This document shows positions 20,170 through 29,076 of a stretch of DNA of 64,000 nt, piece after piece. The notes beneath the pieces are model-generated. The model saw nothing but the letters and a program-made list of their open reading frames with translations, made no database searches and was not told where the DNA came from. Positions within the stretch are counted from its first letter, which is position 1, and every line of letters begins with the position of its first letter. The translations under genes were made by a program, and so were the position numbers. The DNA comes from an uncultured Cohaesibacter sp. (GTDB taxonomy: Bacteria; Pseudomonadota; Alphaproteobacteria; Rhizobiales; Cohaesibacteraceae), in the NCBI RefSeq assembly GCF_963676485.1, contig NZ_OY781114.1, positions 496,001 through 560,000 of the forward strand, written 5' to 3'.

Positions 20170-21162
20170 ATGATGACCCCAGCCTCGTCCTTTGTTGACA
20201 TCCGATATCCTGAGCAGCCTTTGCCGGATTCGCTCAGAGGCGGCGTTGTGGCGATTGGCAATTTCGATGGCATGCATCGCGGGCACCAAGCCGTGCTGGA
20301 AGATGCCGTCAAGGAAGCGCGCGCCTCCGGCCTCAAAGCCGTGATGCTGACTTTCGAACCGCATCCGCGCACTTTATTCCGGCCCAACTATCCGGTTTTT
20401 CGCCTCACACCCCATGAGGAAAAGGCAATGATCGCACGGGCACTCGGGCTTGATGGCATGGTATCGCTGGCTTTTGATGCATCCTTTGCCAGCCAGTCAC
20501 CGGATCTCTTCATTACCGACATGCTGATCGACAAGCTCGATGCCAAGAGGGCCATTGCCGGCTATGACTTCCATTTCGGCAAGGATCGCACCGGGACACC
20601 GGACTATTTGCAGGAAAAGGGCGAAGCGCTGGGTATTGGCGTCACCATCGTCGACATGAAAACAGATCGCTCGGGCGATGCCGTGTCGTCGACCCGCATC
20701 CGGCAGGCGCTGGAAGATGGCGCGGTGGCTCCGGCCAACCGGCTGCTGGGCTATCGGCATTTCTTCTCGGGCGTGGTAATCCATGGCGCCAAGAATGGCC
20801 GCAAACTGGGCTATCCGACAGCCAACATGACCCTACCGGACAATAGTCGCCTGCGCGAAGGGGTTTATGCGGTCAAATTCGTGCGGTCTGATGGCTCCCA
20901 GCATGATGGCGTGGCCAGCTTTGGTCGCCGCCCGATGTTTGACAATGGTCCCCGTGTTTTCGAGGTGCATGTCTTTGATTTCGACGATAACCTCTATGAC
21001 GAAAATGTGCGGGTCGTGCTCTATTCCTATCTACGCGAGGAAATGAAGTTTGATGGCCTTGAGGCATTGATCAACCAGATGGATGCTGACAGCGTTCAGG
21101 CGCGGGCCATTCTGCGCTATGCCGAACCACTCTCTGAAGTGGAAAGCCGGATTTGGGAGTGA
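20170..21162 (+). CDS. ribF: bifunctional riboflavin kinase / FAD synthetase
   Basis: The 330-residue enzyme converts riboflavin to FMN and then FAD. The N-terminal nucleotidyltransferase (FAD synthetase) domain has GNFDGMHRGHQ at about residues 30-40 and the later SSTRIRQAL motif. The C-terminal riboflavin-kinase domain has GYPTANMTL near residue 215 and the terminal LYDENVRVVLYSYLREEMKF. It begins at tandem ATGs (20170/20173) after AAGGAG. In many bacteria ribF directly precedes ileS and lspA; here an amidase gene on the opposite strand separates them. Essential housekeeping gene; the length is normal. Confidence 0.96.
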   Translation: MMTPASSFVDIRYPEQPLPDSLRGGVVAIGNFDGMHRGHQAVLEDAVKEARASGLKAVMLTFEPHPRTLFRPNYPVFRLTPHEEKAMIARALGLDGMVSLAFDASFASQSPDLFITDMLIDKLDAKRAIAGYDFHFGKDRTGTPDYLQEKGEALGIGVTIVDMKTDRSGDAVSSTRIRQALEDGAVAPANRLLGYRHFFSGVVIHGAKNGRKLGYPTANMTLPDNSRLREGVYAVKFVRSDGSQHDGVASFGRRPMFDNGPRVFEVHVFDFDDNLYDENVRVVLYSYLREEMKFDGLEALINQMDADSVQARAILRYAEPLSEVESRIWE

Positions 21163-21214
21163 TCCCGGCTGGTTTGGCGCCCTTGGCTGACTTTCCTTTC
21201 AGAGGACATCGCAA

Positions 21215-21245
21215 AAGAGGCTCCCTTACGGGGCCTCTTGCTATT
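21215..21245. terminator. bidirectional terminator between ribF and the amidase gene
   Basis: AAGAGGC and GCCTCTT pair around a short loop. The minus-strand version is followed by TTTT and serves the convergent amidase gene. The plus-strand U-tract is weak. Confidence 0.65.
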
Positions 21246-21274
21246 TGTATCTGGTAAGTTTCCTGACAGATAAA

Positions 21275-22129
21275 CTAGTCCAGCGCGACCAGCGATCCAT
21301 TGATCCAGCCCTGCTGATTTCCCGTCTCGACCAGATGCCATAGTTCCGCATTCCCGAGTGGCTTGAAGCTGCCTGAACGGATGATGCTCAGAGCGGTTCC
21401 TTTTTCAAGCACCTGAATGATATTGTCTGCATAGGAGGGCCAGCGGCGCAGATTGGCGTCGGCGATCACCATGGGAGCGCCCTGTTCGCCCTCGGCCCCA
21501 AGCAGGGCATTGCGTAAAGCATCCAGCGGAAAGAGCGGGTTTGGATCGATCTTGCGTCCCGGCGCGATTTCCCAATGGCCCGCGATGAAGGAGAGTGCAT
21601 ATTTGTCGATCAGGCTGTGAGCTATCGCTGCGACCGTGCGAATCTGCGCCGCGGTATAGTCCAGCCACCAACCCTTGCCATGAGCACGACTGGCGGCAAA
21701 GGCAAAGTGAAGCCCGTCCGTGCCATCGCGATAATCGCCCTTGAACCACGGCTGGATGGAGCCATCGCGCAACTTGTTGCATTTGCCCAGATTGACCATC
21801 TCGATGCCAAAGGCGAAGGCATTGACGCCCTCTTCCCCGCGATAGCTGCTCTTGCCCGCATGCCAGGCGCGGCGATTGAAGGCCACTTGCTGGGTTACCG
21901 AGCCATCCCGCTCGATGGTGAGATGGGCCGAAGCCTTTGCTTCGGGCCTGAGGAACCAGTCAACAGCGTTGCCTTTTTCCAGTCGTCCTGCGGTATCATG
22001 CAGAATGATCCCGCGTGGTGAGAATTCACCCGACTGGTTGGGCGAGCGCGCAAAGGGCACCGGCGCACCATCGGCGCACAGCATGTGGTGGCGGATGGAA
22101 TAGGCAGAGTGCGTCGAAATATCGAACAT
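21275..22129 (-). CDS. N-acetylmuramoyl-L-alanine amidase (Amidase_2) with C-terminal SH3-like domain
   Basis: This 284-residue protein has an Amidase_2 (T7 lysozyme-like) fold. Zinc ligand His is in GIILHDTAG, then ASAHLTIERDGSVTQQV, RAWHAGKS and the C-terminal FIAGHWEIAPGRKIDP. The last ~60 residues (ANLRRWPSYADNIIQVLEKG... GWINGSLVALD) form a bacterial SH3-like domain likely to bind the cell wall. It hydrolyses the amide between MurNAc and L-Ala. No signal peptide is obvious, so it may act in the cytosol in muropeptide recycling (AmpD-like) or be exported unconventionally. It sits between ribF and ileS on the opposite strand. Confidence 0.88.
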   Translation of the reverse strand: MFDISTHSAYSIRHHMLCADGAPVPFARSPNQSGEFSPRGIILHDTAGRLEKGNAVDWFLRPEAKASAHLTIERDGSVTQQVAFNRRAWHAGKSSYRGEEGVNAFAFGIEMVNLGKCNKLRDGSIQPWFKGDYRDGTDGLHFAFAASRAHGKGWWLDYTAAQIRTVAAIAHSLIDKYALSFIAGHWEIAPGRKIDPNPLFPLDALRNALLGAEGEQGAPMVIADANLRRWPSYADNIIQVLEKGTALSIIRSGSFKPLGNAELWHLVETGNQQGWINGSLVALD

Positions 22130-22719
22130 AAGCGGTCCTTCCTTCTTGTTGATGCTTCACCCTGCGGGCATTGGGAGCATCACCCACAGAGAGCATGGCA
22201 ACAGACTCTCATGGCTTGGCAGAAGGAGGATTGGGGGGATTTGTCGAGCATATCTTTGCAGCTCAGGGCCCGTACTGAAGAGCCATAGGCTCAAAGCAGG
22301 ATTTTTTAAGGAAAGTTACGGTCTTGGGGGGCTTGTACTCGGCTCGGGCTTGAATTAATGTCGCGCGCGAGAAAAAGGCAACCGAGATGCTTATGAGACA
22401 TGCCCTGCGCATGAAACCAGATATGAGATTTGCCACGTTACGGTATTTCGCACCACCCGCCCGAGGCTGCATTGGGCCGATAGCCAGTCGAATTACTGGC
22501 CCGGCCTTCGTGTGACTGGCGCATCTGACGCGCCCACGAGGGACCGGGACGACCACAAGGCCAAGCAGCCTTTCTGCTGCCTGATGCCTTTTCCCACGAA
22601 TTCAATAGCTTGACCGAACCGGACCAAGCCGCAGACCATATGCCCCGGCATTTTACTCCCGCGGTTTTCGCTCTTAAAGAGCCAGTCACGGTGGCCGAGC
22701 TTCACGGAAGTGATAGATA
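22130..22719. other. 590-base region upstream of ileS without a gene
   Basis: It separates the divergent amidase and ileS genes. Minus-strand open frames here (22263-22705) have no RBS and no recognisable domain. No T-box-like element was recognised. Confidence 0.5.
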
Positions 22720-25638
22720 ATGACTGAAGAACGCGATTATTCCGAAACGCTTTACCTGCCCAAAACCGACTTCCCCATGCGAGCCGGTCTGCCCAAGAAT
22801 GAACCCAAGATCCTGAAGCGCTGGGAGGATATTGATCTTTATAAGGCCCTGCGTGAACGGTCTACAGGCCGCGAGAAATATGTGCTGCATGATGGCCCTC
22901 CCTATGCCAACGGCAACCTGCATATCGGCCACGCGCTCAACAAGACCATCAAGGACATCATCACCCGTTCCTTCCAGATGCGCGGTTTTGATTCCAACTA
23001 TGTGCCCGGCTGGGACTGCCACGGCCTGCCGATCGAATGGAAGATCGAAGAAAAATACCGCAAGAAGGGCAAGAACAAGGATGCTGTGCCGGTCAACGAG
23101 TTCCGTCAGGAATGCCGTGACTTCGCGTCTGAATGGGTGAAGATCCAGTCTGAAGAATTCAAGCGTCTTGGCGTGGTGGGTGATTTCGAGACCCCATACC
23201 GCACCATGACCTTCGATGCCGAAGCCCGCATCGCGAACGAATTGATGAAATTCGCCATGTCCGGCCAGCTCTTCCAGGGCTCCAAGCCGGTCATGTGGTC
23301 CATCGTCGAGAAAACCGCTCTGGCGGAGGCCGAAGTCGAATATCAGGATCACACCTCCTTCACCATCTGGGTGCGCTTCCCCGTCTCCGGTGTGCATGGC
23401 ACGGTCGACACCGACAAGCTCGACGCCCTGCTGGATGCGGATGTGGTGATCTGGACAACCACCCCATGGACCATCCCGGGCAACCGCGCCATCTGTTTTG
23501 GCCCGTCCATCAGCTATGGCCTTTATGAAATCACCGAAGCGGCAGACGACAACTGGGGCAAGGTTGGCGACAAGCTGATCGTGGCTGACACACTGGCTGC
23601 TGATATCTTCAAGGCTGCCCGCGTTGATGGCTATGAGCGCAAGTTCGATGTCGATCCGTCCCAGATCTCAGAATGCACCCATCCGTTTGCGGGACTGGAT
23701 GGCACTGATGGCTATTATGACTATGATGTGCCGATGCTGCCTGGCGATCATGTAACCGAAGATGCAGGCACCGGCTTTGTGCACACCGCACCGGGCCATG
23801 GGGCGGAAGACTATGAGGTCTTTGTTGCCAACCGCGAGCGCTTTGAAGAATGCGGCACGACGGAAATCCCGCATACCGTGATGGAAGACGGGGCCTACTT
23901 CCCGCATGTGCCGCTATTCCAGGGTCATTACATCCTCAACCGCAAGGGCGGCGAAGGCACCACAAACGGGGCCGTCATCGACAAACTGACAGAAGTTGGC
24001 GCTCTCTTGGCACGCGGCAAGATCAAGCACAGCTACCCGCACAGCTGGCGCTCCAAGGCTCCGCTCATCTTCCGCAACACACCGCAATGGTTCATCGCCA
24101 TGGATCGCAACATCGACGGCGAAGGCGATACCCTGCGCAAGCGTGCCCTTGATGCGATTGATGCCACCCGCTTTGTTCCGAAGTCCGGCCAGACCCGTCT
24201 GCGCTCGATGATAGAGACACGTCCTGACTGGGTGATCTCCCGTCAGCGCGCATGGGGTGTGCCTATCACCATCTTCATCAAGAAGGATGATCCGAGCGTT
24301 GTTTTGCAGGATAGTTCGGTCAACACCCGCATCTTTGATGCTTTCATGAAAGAAGGCGCCGATGCATGGTTTGCCGAGGGCGCCAAGGAACGCTTCCTTG
24401 CTGCGGATCACAATCCGGACGAATGGGAACAGGTGATGGACATCCTCGATGTCTGGTTTGATTCCGGCTCGACCCACTCCTTCGTTTTGGAACAGCGCGG
24501 CGACCTCAAATGGCCAGCCGATCTCTACATGGAAGGCTCGGACCAGCATCGCGGCTGGTTCCATTCCTCTTTGCTGGAAAGCTGCGGCACGCGCGGTCGC
24601 GCGCCTTATAATGCCGTCCTGACCCATGGCTTCACCATGGATGAACAGGGCCGCAAGATGTCCAAGTCGATCGGTAACACGATTGCCCCGCAAGAGGTGA
24701 TCAAGCAATATGGTGCCGATATCCTGCGTATGTGGGTGGCAAGCACGGATTACACCGATGATCAGCGCATCGGACCGGAAATCCTCAAGACCATCGCCGA
24801 TGCCTATCGCAAAATGCGCAATACCATCCGCTGGATGCTCGGCTCTCTGGCGCATTTCGATGGCACCGAGATTGCCCTGTCTGATATGCCTGAGCTGGAA
24901 CGGCTGATGCTGCATCGCATCCACGAACTGGATCACATGGTCAGAGACTCCTATGATAATTTTGACTTCAAGCACATCATGCATGAACTCAACTATTTCA
25001 TGGGTATCGAGCTTTCCGCCTTCTATTTCGATGTGCGCAAGGATGCGCTTTATTGTGACGCGCCAAGCTCCATGCGCCGCAAGGCCGCGCTCTATGTCAT
25101 CCATGAGCTGTTCATCCATCTTACGGCATGGCTTGCGCCGATCCTTCCCTTCACCATGGAAGAGACTTGGCAGAGCCGCTATCCGAATGCAGATGATTCG
25201 GTTCACTTCCGTCAATTCCCCGAAGTTTCAGGCGATTGGCAGGATAATGAACTGGCTGCCAAGTGGGACAAAGTCAGAGCGCTGCGCCGCGTAGTCACCG
25301 GTGCGCTGGAAATCGAACGCCGGGAAAAACGGATCGGGTCTTCTCTTGAGGCCGCTCCGAAGGTGTATGTTTCCGACGAAGCCATCCTCAAGGCGATGGA
25401 CGGCATTGATCTTGCCGAGATCTCCATCACCTCTCAGGCTGAACTGATCAAGGGCGAAGCGCCTGAAGGGGCCTTCACCATGGACGAAGTGACGGGCGTG
25501 GGCGTTGTTCCCGCTCTGGCAGAAGGCAAGAAATGCCAGCGCAGCTGGAAGATCCTGCCGGAAGTTGGCTCCGATCCGGATTATCCCGGCCTGTCGCTGC
25601 GCGATGCGGCCGCGATCCGCGAGATTGATGCCGCCTAA
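22720..25638 (+). CDS. ileS: isoleucyl-tRNA synthetase
   Basis: The 972-residue class I synthetase charges tRNA-Ile. HIGH is at residues 68-71 ([11 protein letters not shown]), the CP1 editing domain contains [12 protein letters not shown], and KMSKS is at residues 646-650. An anticodon-binding helical domain follows, and the C-terminal end [18 protein letters not shown] is typical of alphaproteobacteria. It starts at ATG 22720 after GGAAGTGATAGATA. A terminator follows at once and lspA begins 115 bases later. Length and motifs are fully normal. Confidence 0.98.
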   Translation: MTEERDYSETLYLPKTDFPMRAGLPKNEPKILKRWEDIDLYKALRERSTGREKYVLHDGPPYANGNLHIGHALNKTIKDIITRSFQMRGFDSNYVPGWDCHGLPIEWKIEEKYRKKGKNKDAVPVNEFRQECRDFASEWVKIQSEEFKRLGVVGDFETPYRTMTFDAEARIANELMKFAMSGQLFQGSKPVMWSIVEKTALAEAEVEYQDHTSFTIWVRFPVSGVHGTVDTDKLDALLDADVVIWTTTPWTIPGNRAICFGPSISYGLYEITEAADDNWGKVGDKLIVADTLAADIFKAARVDGYERKFDVDPSQISECTHPFAGLDGTDGYYDYDVPMLPGDHVTEDAGTGFVHTAPGHGAEDYEVFVANRERFEECGTTEIPHTVMEDGAYFPHVPLFQGHYILNRKGGEGTTNGAVIDKLTEVGALLARGKIKHSYPHSWRSKAPLIFRNTPQWFIAMDRNIDGEGDTLRKRALDAIDATRFVPKSGQTRLRSMIETRPDWVISRQRAWGVPITIFIKKDDPSVVLQDSSVNTRIFDAFMKEGADAWFAEGAKERFLAADHNPDEWEQVMDILDVWFDSGSTHSFVLEQRGDLKWPADLYMEGSDQHRGWFHSSLLESCGTRGRAPYNAVLTHGFTMDEQGRKMSKSIGNTIAPQEVIKQYGADILRMWVASTDYTDDQRIGPEILKTIADAYRKMRNTIRWMLGSLAHFDGTEIALSDMPELERLMLHRIHELDHMVRDSYDNFDFKHIMHELNYFMGIELSAFYFDVRKDALYCDAPSSMRRKAALYVIHELFIHLTAWLAPILPFTMEETWQSRYPNADDSVHFRQFPEVSGDWQDNELAAKWDKVRALRRVVTGALEIERREKRIGSSLEAAPKVYVSDEAILKAMDGIDLAEISITSQAELIKGEAPEGAFTMDEVTGVGVVPALAEGKKCQRSWKILPEVGSDPDYPGLSLRDAAAIREIDAA

Positions 25639-25661
25639 CAGCCGCATTTCAAGTTATAGTG

Positions 25662-25700
25662 AAGCCGGGGTCTGGCGCTGTCCGGATCCCGGCTTTTCTT
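25662..25700 (+). terminator. terminator between ileS and lspA
   Basis: AAGCCGGG and CCCGGCTT form an 8-bp stem with an 18-base loop followed by TTCTTT, 24 bases after the ileS stop. It would reduce read-through into lspA. Confidence 0.75.
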
Positions 25701-25753
25701 TACTGGCCCGGCAACGGGCATAATATGGGTCCGACATCTTTTGGGGGACAGGC

Positions 25754-26290
25754 TTGTCTTCACGGTCTTTGGGATATCTCGTTGCCTTGATTGGCTTTGT
25801 CGTTGATCAGGCTTTCAAGCTCTGGATGCTTTTCGGCTTTCAGATCGATGCAGTCATGCGCTTTGAAGGGCCGGTGAGGATCACACCATTCTTCGATCTG
25901 GTTCTGGTCTGGAACCACGGCATTTCCTATGGCCTGTTTCAGCAGGATGATGATCTTGGCCGCTATATGCTGATCGGTCTGGCGGGTGTGGCCGCGATTG
26001 CTCTGGGGATCTGGATCTGGAAAAGCCATGACAAGCTGACACCCCTTGCGCTCGGCCTCATCATGGGCGGCGCTCTGGGCAACGGGCTGGATCGCATTCT
26101 GCATGGAGCCGTGGTCGATCTGTTCCACTTCCATGTGGGAAGCTTCAGCTGGTATATTTTCAATCTCGCTGATGTCTGGATTGTTGTCGGGGCAGCTCTT
26201 CTGGTGCTGGAAAGCCTGTTTGGCAGGCGAAATTCCTCAGAACGCAAGAACAGGCCCGATTCCAGCCGCAAAGATGCCGCAAATGAATGA
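25754..26290 (+). CDS. lspA: lipoprotein signal peptidase (signal peptidase II)
   Basis: This 178-residue inner-membrane aspartyl protease has four hydrophobic segments. The catalytic pair is D113 (GALGNGLDRILHGAVVDLF) and D140 (IFNLADVWIVVG). It removes signal peptides from prolipoproteins after lipidation. The start is a TTG at 25754 behind GGGGGACAGGC; no ATG fits the family N-terminus. The C-terminal tail (GRRNSSERKNRPDSSRK) is basic and slightly longer than usual. Its position after ileS and before a lipoprotein gene is the conserved order. Confidence 0.95.
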   Translation: MSSRSLGYLVALIGFVVDQAFKLWMLFGFQIDAVMRFEGPVRITPFFDLVLVWNHGISYGLFQQDDDLGRYMLIGLAGVAAIALGIWIWKSHDKLTPLALGLIMGGALGNGLDRILHGAVVDLFHFHVGSFSWYIFNLADVWIVVGAALLVLESLFGRRNSSERKNRPDSSRKDAANE

Positions 26291-26481
26291 TTAGTAGCAA
26301 AAGCAGCGGTATTTCCTGCGATCAGGGTCTTTTGTCTTTGCCCAAAGCCAAGCTTCTCTTGATCTACAACCCCATTAGGAAGTATGTCTAAATCTAATTG
26401 GCACATGTTTAACGATGTGCCTGAGGTGGTTTGCGTAAGAGCATTCATGAGAATGCCCGAATATCAAAAGGCGAGATCGTC

Positions 26482-27270
26482 ATGACAGTCAGCAGGTGCA
26501 AGGACATTTTCCTTACCAGTGCCGAAACTTTCAAAAGCCGTGCGGCTCAGCCTTCAGGCGTGATGGCTCTGGTTATGTTGGGGACGCTCAGCATGGGTCT
26601 TTCAGCATGTTCGGGAGTTTCTTCTACAACCTATGGCACCGGCGAAACCCATGAGCGGGAGTTGCTGGACGATGTCACCGGATTGCTGGGTGCCCTGCCC
26701 AACGAAAAAAAACGCCAGACGATTGACTATTCCGCCCGCGCAGGCCTTGTTCTGCCGCCTGCTGGCGCACCTCTGCCAACACCGGAAGATGGCAAGCGCC
26801 TGCCAGCCTATGCACAGGCCGACTGGCCACAGGACCCGGACAAACTGCGCGAGATCTATAACGAGCGCATGGAAAATATGACCGACGAAGAGCGTGCGCA
26901 ACTGCTTGAAGCCATTCGTCGTCTGCCACCGGCCCAACGTGATTCCATCATCAAGAACAACACCGCTTCTGCCAACTTTGCCCGTCAGATCAAAGAGCCC
27001 GACTATGGCGACGGGCCGGTCGATCCTGCAGAGCTGAGGGAATATGAAAAACAGGTCAAGGAGCGCCTCGCCCTGATCAGAGCCCAGAAACAGGGCGAAA
27101 AAGGCAAGCGTACCTATCTGACCCAACCGCCAGAGCGCTTTACCGACGTGACCCCAGAGGTCGCCTCGCAAATGGAGCAACTCAAGCAGCAAGAGAATAA
27201 AGGCAAGAAGAAGCGTTTCTTCTCGCGGATCTGGCCATTCGGCAAAAACGACTCAGATTCAGATTCGTAA
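26482..27270 (+). CDS. DUF3035-like lipoprotein (possible BamF-type)
   Basis: About 262 residues from ATG 26482; the frame opens earlier at a TTG (26431), but that leader is not signal-like. It has a lipobox LSAC at about residue 35, then IDYSARAGLVLPPAGAPLPTPEDG, which resembles the 'RaPLvvPP' core of DUF3035 proteins. A long charged helical region and a Lys-rich end (KGKKKRFFSRIWPFGKND) follow. Some alphaproteobacterial DUF3035 lipoproteins are called BamF in the outer-membrane protein assembly complex. The location after lspA fits that family, but the assignment is by eye. Confidence 0.65.
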   Translation: MTVSRCKDIFLTSAETFKSRAAQPSGVMALVMLGTLSMGLSACSGVSSTTYGTGETHERELLDDVTGLLGALPNEKKRQTIDYSARAGLVLPPAGAPLPTPEDGKRLPAYAQADWPQDPDKLREIYNERMENMTDEERAQLLEAIRRLPPAQRDSIIKNNTASANFARQIKEPDYGDGPVDPAELREYEKQVKERLALIRAQKQGEKGKRTYLTQPPERFTDVTPEVASQMEQLKQQENKGKKKRFFSRIWPFGKNDSDSDS

Positions 27271-27829
27271 AGAAGACGTCTCGACCGCACTTCCGTTCCT
27301 CTTAAAGGGCCGCGTCTGCAAACAAGCAGGGGCGGCCTTTTCATATGCAGCGCTCTTCGGGGCCAGAATCAGTCATTGCATGAGCGTACAGAGCCTTACA
27401 GCGACAGAATCGATTCTTTGAATTGGCCAAAATATCTTCCGAATCCGGTTTTCATGGGCCTTTTTATGAGTCTTTGCGCTCAGGCCAAGCTGTTTTTTTA
27501 TGCCTCAGACGGAAGAATCCGGATCACTCTTCCTCACCAGAATCCTGTTTTTCATTTTCAATCCCCATAGAAGCCCACCAAAAAGCGGCGAAATTCACAT
27601 GGATCCCGTTAAGAATTCAGTAACGAATTGGCAGAAAACCGGGGTATAGCGTCTATTTTGTGTTTTTTGTGCAACAGTCCTCTCAAAGTCATCTCGACAA
27701 ATACGAGAGTCGATTGAACCCGCCGGGGAAACGAGTATTGTCAGTCTTGTCGCAAGCAGTGAATTACAGTTCTGACTGGACTGGTCACTGCAAAATAATT
27801 TTTTTGTTATGACAATGAAGGTCAGAAAC
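27271..27829. other. 559-base region upstream of the porin gene
   Basis: It holds the terminator at 27304-27341, then AT-rich DNA that is likely to carry the porin promoter and a long leader. A short inverted repeat TCTCG/CGAGA lies near 27691-27707. No gene is supported. Confidence 0.5.
27304..27341 (+). terminator. terminator after the DUF3035-like gene
   Basis: GGGCCGC..CTGC pairs with GCAG..GCGGCC(TTTT); an A-run precedes and a T-run follows. Confidence 0.75.
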
Positions 27830-28900
27830 ATGAACATCAAGAGCCTCATCCTTGGCTCCGCAGCTGCTTTGGTAGCTGGCGGTGCAGCACAGGCAGCAGA
27901 TCTGCCAGTAGCGGAACCAGTAGATTACGTTAAAGTATGTGATGCATACGGCGCTGGTTACTTCTTCATTCCAGGTACCGACACCTGCCTGAAAATCTCC
28001 GGTAAAGTTGAATTCGGTGTAGAATCTGGCGGTTTCCAGTCTAAATCTTCAGATGGTGGCACCCCTGAGTACACTCGTTCTGACAATCTGGTTTCCATGT
28101 ACACAGAAACCACCTTCACCTTCGACGTTAAAGAAGAAACCGAACTCGGTACTCTTGCTGCCCACATGGAATTCGATGATGCGTCTGACAGCAATTCAGG
28201 CACAAACACCGCATTCGATAAAGCTTATCTGCAGCTCGGCGGCCTTTATGCTGGTATGACCGACTCCATCGTCGACTTCAACGCTGGCCTCTACTACGAT
28301 GACTTCGGCATCGGCCACGATGATCTGGACGCTATCGGTTATGTAGCTTCTTTCGGTAACGGCGTATCCGCTACCATCGCTTTGGAAGAATACACCGGCA
28401 ACGAAACTGGTGCTGGCACGACCATGCCTTCCGTCGCAGCTCGCTTGGCTGTGAAGCAGGGCTGGGGTTCTGCAAACGTAGCCGGTGCTGTTTATCAGGT
28501 TCGTTATGCTGATGCTACGTACGATACAGATATGGGCTACATCGTTGGTACAGAAGCTTCCTTCAACCTGATGCAGGGCCTGACCTTCGGTATCTCCGCA
28601 GCTTATGAAAATGGCTATGCTAACGATGCCGCAGGTAACCTGTATAGCAAATGGGGCCTGACCGCTGGTCTTGAATATGCTTTCGCTGACAACCTTGTAT
28701 TCGGTGTTGACGCTGGTTACATTGACTATGACGACGAAAACTACAAGACTTGGGGTACTTCCGCTCAGATCACCTACACCCCGGTTGCTAACCTCGAAGT
28801 TGGCGCTCGTGTAGGTTACGAGAAAACTGACGTAAACAGCACCTCTGTTGGTGATTGGGACGACGTAGCAGGCAAACTGTACCTGAAACGTTCTTTCTAA
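27830..28900 (+). CDS. outer-membrane porin, Porin_2 (Omp2b/RopA) family
   Basis: This protein of about 356 residues forms a 16-strand general porin of the Brucella/Rhizobium type. The signal peptide runs from MNIKSLILGSAAAL to AQA, followed by ADLPVAEPVDYVKVCDAYGAGYFFIPGTDTC, the diagnostic N-terminus with two conserved Cys. It ends KLYLKRSF, with the terminal aromatic needed for BAM recognition. ATG 27830 is chosen over 27809 because AAGG lies ~10 bases before it and the signal peptide fits. Codon usage is strongly biased (GCT/GCA, GGT, GTA/GTT, AAA, GAA), unlike the GC-ending codons of its neighbours, which signals very high expression rather than transfer. Confidence 0.94.
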   Translation: MNIKSLILGSAAALVAGGAAQAADLPVAEPVDYVKVCDAYGAGYFFIPGTDTCLKISGKVEFGVESGGFQSKSSDGGTPEYTRSDNLVSMYTETTFTFDVKEETELGTLAAHMEFDDASDSNSGTNTAFDKAYLQLGGLYAGMTDSIVDFNAGLYYDDFGIGHDDLDAIGYVASFGNGVSATIALEEYTGNETGAGTTMPSVAARLAVKQGWGSANVAGAVYQVRYADATYDTDMGYIVGTEASFNLMQGLTFGISAAYENGYANDAAGNLYSKWGLTAGLEYAFADNLVFGVDAGYIDYDDENYKTWGTSAQITYTPVANLEVGARVGYEKTDVNSTSVGDWDDVAGKLYLKRSF

Positions 28901-28937
28901 TCTAAGCTTAGCTTAGACTGGAAGTCCAAGAATTCTG

Positions 28938-28965
28938 GGCCCGAGAGATTTCTCTCGGGCCTTTT
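28938..28965 (+). terminator. terminator after the porin gene
   Basis: GGCCCGAGAGA and TCTCTCGGGCC form an 11-bp perfect stem with a two-base loop, followed by TTTT, 38 bases after the stop. Confidence 0.9.
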
Positions 28966-29076
28966 GCTATATGGCCCCTCAGTTTTTTCGACAAGACTTT
29001 TTTGTCTGCCCACCACGCTGGCAGAAACAGCCTCCCCGCCTAACTTGTTGGAGCATTCAGGCGCAGCGTCTGCTCG

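Noticed and set aside
22130-22719. T-box or other riboswitch before ileS
   Set aside because: No T-box motif or specifier-loop arrangement is visible, and such control is not expected in this class.
23914-25215. 433-codon minus-strand open frame inside ileS
   Set aside because: Shadow of the synthetase gene; no start context or homology.
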